A stretch of 64,000 bases of DNA from Maridesulfovibrio sp. (lineage in GTDB: Bacteria > Desulfobacterota > Desulfovibrionia > Desulfovibrionales > Desulfovibrionaceae), in contig NZ_OY780933.1 of NCBI RefSeq assembly GCF_963676065.1, forward strand, positions 2,050,001 through 2,114,000, read 5' to 3'. The translations under genes were made by a program, and so were the position numbers. This document shows positions 61,263 through 64,000 of this stretch, piece by piece. The notes beneath the pieces are model-generated. The model saw only the letters and a program-made list of their open reading frames with translations, was not told the origin of the DNA and ran no database searches. The first letter of the stretch is position 1, and each line of letters begins with the position of its first letter.

Positions 61263-62199
61263 AGATTTACCGGAATATGCACAGGTCTTCATGACCTATC
61301 TGGATGTGGAAAAACGAGCATCCGCAGCTACACTACGCTCATATGCAAAAGACCTTTCCCAGTTTGAAGAATTTCTGGAAACACACAACGGAAGTTTAGC
61401 AGAACCTGGAAGTATAACCTCTGATCAGGTGCGCGGGTTTCTTGCCCGGCTGCATGGTCAACGCCTTGCTAAATCGACTCTATCCCGCAAACTTTCCTCC
61501 TTGCGTTCCTTTTTCAAATACATGGTTAAGCACCGGTTTATTGATAATGATCCCATGGTCGGGATCAGGAATCCTAAGCAGGAAATACGTCATCCCCGTT
61601 CGCTCAATGTGGATCAGGCCGTTAACCTGATGGATGCGCAGGTTGGGGAAGAACCGGCGGATAAGCGGGATCTGGCACTTGCTGAAATGCTCTACGGATC
61701 AGGACTTAGGGTGAGTGAAGCCATTTCTCTTGATTTATTCGATGTGGATACTTCAAGCGGGGTGGTCCGTGTTTCCGGTAAAGGAAATAAAGAACGCTTA
61801 TCTCCGCTGAGCGACACATCATGCCGGGCTGTGAATGATTATCTTGCCGTACGCAGCGAACTTGGTCCGTCCCTTGAAGAACAGGCCCTTTTTGTGGGTA
61901 ACCGCGGTGGAAGGCTGAATCGCAGGCAGGTTAACCGCATCCTCGCCCGTATGGCGGAAACAGCCGGACTTCATGAGGGAGTGCATCCGCACATGCTGCG
62001 ACATAGCTTCGCCTCGCACATGTTGCAGTCAGGGGCCGATATGCGTTCGGTTCAGGAACTTCTGGGACATGAACATTTGAGCACAACCCAGCGTTACACC
62101 CATCTTAATCTGCAGCAGATAATGAATGTTTATGATAAAGCGCATCCTTTAGCCGGTAACCAGTCCCCGGATTCAAGTAAAGATGAGGAAGACAAATAA
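61237..62199 (+). CDS. xerC: Tyrosine recombinase, XerC/XerD type
   Basis: Xer recombinases resolve chromosome dimers at dif. The 320-aa protein has the N-terminal SAM-like domain (about 10-95) and the catalytic domain with Arg in SGLRVSEAISL, Lys in SGKGNKER, HMLRHSFA, and the nucleophile Tyr in TTQRYTHLN. The length is that of XerC/XerD and the context is chromosomal, so it is not the integrase of the tRNA-Pro elements. The start at 61237 overlaps the GGDEF gene; an ATG at 61255 (MPKDLPEY) is a good alternative. Confidence 0.93.
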   Translation: MSLTAGMPKDLPEYAQVFMTYLDVEKRASAATLRSYAKDLSQFEEFLETHNGSLAEPGSITSDQVRGFLARLHGQRLAKSTLSRKLSSLRSFFKYMVKHRFIDNDPMVGIRNPKQEIRHPRSLNVDQAVNLMDAQVGEEPADKRDLALAEMLYGSGLRVSEAISLDLFDVDTSSGVVRVSGKGNKERLSPLSDTSCRAVNDYLAVRSELGPSLEEQALFVGNRGGRLNRRQVNRILARMAETAGLHEGVHPHMLRHSFASHMLQSGADMRSVQELLGHEHLSTTQRYTHLNLQQIMNVYDKAHPLAGNQSPDSSKDEEDK

Positions 62200-62278
62200 A
62201 ATCAGGCCGGTTTGAGATAGTATTTTGTAAATAGTTGTGTTAAGCAAAAATTAACTTAACAATTCCGGAGGACGTTTA

Positions 62279-62815
62279 ATGAAAAAACAAACCGCAGCGG
62301 CAGTTACAAATGCAATTAATGACAAGAGCGAAGAAGCCCGTAAGGACGCCTTGTTTGAACTCCGTAGCCTGAAAAAAGATCTGGCTCAACTCGAGAAAGA
62401 ACTTTCCTCCAAAAAATGTGTGATCGAAGACCCCGCTTTTGATCTGGTCCACAGTGCTTTTGAAATTTTCCGTCACACTCAGGTGATGGCAGAGAATAGA
62501 AAACTTACTGCCCAGATTGATGAGAGTCTTGAGAAGGCATCGTTCAAGGATTATCTCGATGCAAAGGGGGCCCGGGTGCTTAAAAAGCCCGAAGGATGGC
62601 ACTGGATTTCCCCACAGGGCGAGATGCATTATTTAGGTGAATCTAACGACACTCAGGCTGCCGCTGAGAAGTTGGAATCTCTCATTACAAAGCGTAAGAA
62701 ACCGGTGGCAAAGAAAGCGGCAAAGCCGGCTGCTAAGAAGGCAGAACCCAAAAAGGATGCTGCTTCAAAAGCAGAGCCGAAGAAAGAAGATAACAAAGCG
62801 GCTGAAAAGAACTAA
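62279..62815 (+). CDS. Hypothetical protein with histone-H1-like Lys/Ala tail
   Basis: The 178-aa protein has a helical N-terminal part (about 1-75), a short strand-rich centre (KPEGWHWISPQGEMHYLGE, 102-120) and a C-terminal tail of about 40 residues made of Lys, Ala, Pro and Glu (KKAAKPAAKKAEPKKDA). Such tails bind nucleic acid or other acidic partners in histone-H1-like bacterial proteins. A GGAGG site precedes the ATG. It ends with a strong terminator and has no cotranscribed neighbour. Function unknown. Confidence 0.82.
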   Translation: MKKQTAAAVTNAINDKSEEARKDALFELRSLKKDLAQLEKELSSKKCVIEDPAFDLVHSAFEIFRHTQVMAENRKLTAQIDESLEKASFKDYLDAKGARVLKKPEGWHWISPQGEMHYLGESNDTQAAAEKLESLITKRKKPVAKKAAKPAAKKAEPKKDAASKAEPKKEDNKAAEKN

Positions 62816-62833
62816 ATTTTTAGCTCACAATAT

Positions 62834-62870
62834 AAAAAGGGCGTTTCGCAAAATGCGAAACGCCCTTTTT
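62834..62870 (+). terminator. Rho-independent terminator
   Basis: A perfect 17-bp stem (AAAAAGGGCGTTTCGCA and its complement) with a three-base loop and flanking A/T runs follows the gene by 18 bases. Confidence 0.92.
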
Positions 62871-63102
62871 AAAAGGTTTATCTTGAATTAATTTCTTTTG
62901 CATAAATAAAATTATATGAAGTATATAAATTGTTAAATGCATATTTAGGATAAGTGTTATTTTTACTTTGCATTAGCTGGATACGATTGAATCTAAACGT
63001 CAAATGTATTAAAAAATGTATTTTGTAAAGTAAATATATAGTTTTGATAGATTGTTTATGTACTAATTATATGAATGGGGCTTTGATAAGCGAATAATTG
63101 AT

Positions 63103-63690
63103 ATGAGTATTAATGCGACATTAGTAGATTCAGCAATCAACTTTGCTACAAAGGTTAATAGTTCCGAATTTTTTGTGGGCATTTTAGGTGGTATAATTGC
63201 AGGTCTGCTCGTGCCATGGTTAGTAATAATGTTTCGCTACATGTCAGGATTAGTGCTTATTTTTCGTAAGGAAGCTAATATTGCTGGAGTTTATGACTGT
63301 GAGTATTATATCCCTTGGAAGCCAGATGGTGAAAATGTTATTTATGAACGGATTGTGTTATTCAAGCTTGGAAAGCACTATTATGGTTTTCTAATCAATA
63401 ATAGTGATGATCCTCGCTATAGGAAGCTTGAAAAGCCAGGTCTGAGGCTTAAGGGAGAGGTCTTCATTTATCGCAACTTCATTGGATGGTGGATACATCC
63501 GTATACCGGAGACAATACTCACGGTGCTTTTAATATTGAAATTGATGTCGGAGGAAAAGTTCACCAAGGTAAGTGGAATGGAGAAAGCACAACATATAAT
63601 AAGATATTAGAAGGCAGATGGATCTGGAAAAGAACAGGTGTTCATTATAGCGTGTTTAAACTTATAAAGAATCGTTTTTTTGGTTATTAA
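63103..63690 (+). CDS. Hypothetical membrane-anchored protein, 195 aa
   Basis: One membrane helix at about 25-45 (VGILGGIIAGLLVPWLVIMF) is followed by a soluble part of about 145 residues rich in aromatic and beta-prone segments (EYYIPWKPDG, FIGWWIHPYTGDNT, KVHQGKWNGESTTY, GRWIWKRTG). I recognise no family. The gene is AT-rich in its third positions, unlike the genes to the left, which suggests acquired DNA. Its stop is two bases before the next gene, so both are probably cotranscribed. Confidence 0.75.
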   Translation: MSINATLVDSAINFATKVNSSEFFVGILGGIIAGLLVPWLVIMFRYMSGLVLIFRKEANIAGVYDCEYYIPWKPDGENVIYERIVLFKLGKHYYGFLINNSDDPRYRKLEKPGLRLKGEVFIYRNFIGWWIHPYTGDNTHGAFNIEIDVGGKVHQGKWNGESTTYNKILEGRWIWKRTGVHYSVFKLIKNRFFGY

Positions 63691-63692
63691 CT

Positions 63693-64000
63693 ATGACTAT
63701 CTTTCATACAAAAATTGATGATGATGCAGAAGAATATATGTTGAACCTAAGTCAATTTGACAGTAAACATTTAAATTTCGTTTTTAATTCTGCATACAAA
63801 TTTAATGAACCATCAATGCAAATATCAAAATTGCAGGCGACTGCTTTGCAGTTTTTTATAAAAGCAAATAATTTTAAAAATATTGTTGAAGTTGGAAGTT
63901 TTGTCGGGTTTAGTGCCTTTTCCATGGCTTGTGTAATGGAACCTTCGTCAGAATTAGTGTCTATTGAGATAGACGAAGAACACCATAAACAATCAGAATT
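63693..64000 (+). CDS. SAM-dependent methyltransferase (start only)
   Basis: The frame begins with ATG at 63693 and is cut by the window edge after 102 codons. The segment NIVEVGSFVGFSAFSMA followed by LVSIEIDEEHH is the motif I and acidic post-I region of an O-methyltransferase-type (class I, catechol OMT-like) SAM enzyme. The substrate cannot be told. AT-rich codon use matches the preceding gene, two bases upstream. Confidence 0.8.
   Translation, partial: MTIFHTKIDDDAEEYMLNLSQFDSKHLNFVFNSAYKFNEPSMQISKLQATALQFFIKANNFKNIVEVGSFVGFSAFSMACVMEPSSELVSIEIDEEHHKQSE

Noticed and set aside
61237-62199. XerC/D-type recombinase as the integrase of the tRNA-Pro islands
   Set aside because: It is about 15 kb away, beyond the chemosensory operon, and has Xer features and a housekeeping context. 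The island integrase is the fragment at 45289-45408.

Overview
The window looks like chromosomal DNA of a marine or halophilic, mid-GC member of the Desulfovibrionales (Desulfovibrio/Maridesulfovibrio type). This is inferred from gene content: a bifunctional Rel, hopanoid tailoring genes, a chemosensory operon with HEAT-repeat and ParA genes, a Lon-like S16 protease beside Hsp20, and many lipoproteins and chemoreceptors. The species cannot be fixed from the sequence alone.

Region by region. 1-2.5 kb: the tail of an unknown gene, a small conserved gene, ssb, an orphan gene and a TPR lipoprotein. 2.6-10.6 kb: a SWIM-SNF2 helicase, then a peptide-type solute-binding lipoprotein and Rel, and an isochorismatase-fold hydrolase. 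10.7-15.7 kb: a tetR-MFP-RND efflux operon with a palindromic operator candidate between the -35 and -10 of its promoter. 15.7-24.3 kb: an isoprenoid/hopanoid block with ispH, an HpnO-like aminotransferase, HpnN, a PhnD-like periplasmic protein, a TPR lipoprotein, HpnH and HpnG. 24.4-40.7 kb: two chemoreceptors (one with a CXXCH haem motif), an acyltransferase-3 membrane protein, a Lon-like protease with Hsp20, an amino-acid ABC transporter whose permease carries an N-terminal repeat domain, a DJ-1/PfpI protein, a split FUSC-type exporter, an AI-2E family protein and a homocysteine methyltransferase.

40.8-46.3 kb is the accessory part. It has an FKBP-methyltransferase fusion beside a Nif11-type RiPP precursor, followed by two small integrative-element remnants in tandem. 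These are delimited by three copies of the 3' half of tRNA-Pro(CGG); the copy at 46,210-46,286 is the intact tRNA gene. The remnants carry a DUF2971 protein, two small membrane proteins, the last 39 codons of a tyrosine integrase and a HicAB-type pair.

46.6-55.5 kb is a chemosensory operon: cheB, HEAT-repeat gene, cheR, parA-like gene, cheW, cheY, cheA. CheA has two intact phosphotransfer domains and a third whose histidine is replaced. 55.6-62.8 kb holds an unknown membrane protein, cpoB/ybgF, dprA, a small conserved gene, an HDOD gene, a GGDEF gene, a XerC/D recombinase and a protein with a histone-H1-like tail. From about 62.9 kb the DNA turns AT-rich with two unfamiliar genes, the last a methyltransferase cut by the window edge.

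Functional links: IspH supplies isoprenoid precursors that hopanoid synthesis consumes. HpnH adds an adenosyl group to the hopene side chain, HpnG removes the base, an HpnO-type enzyme would aminate the side chain and HpnN would export hopanoids to the outer membrane. The chemoreceptors may signal through the chemosensory operon. No squalene-hopene cyclase, complete integrase or RiPP maturase is visible inside the window.
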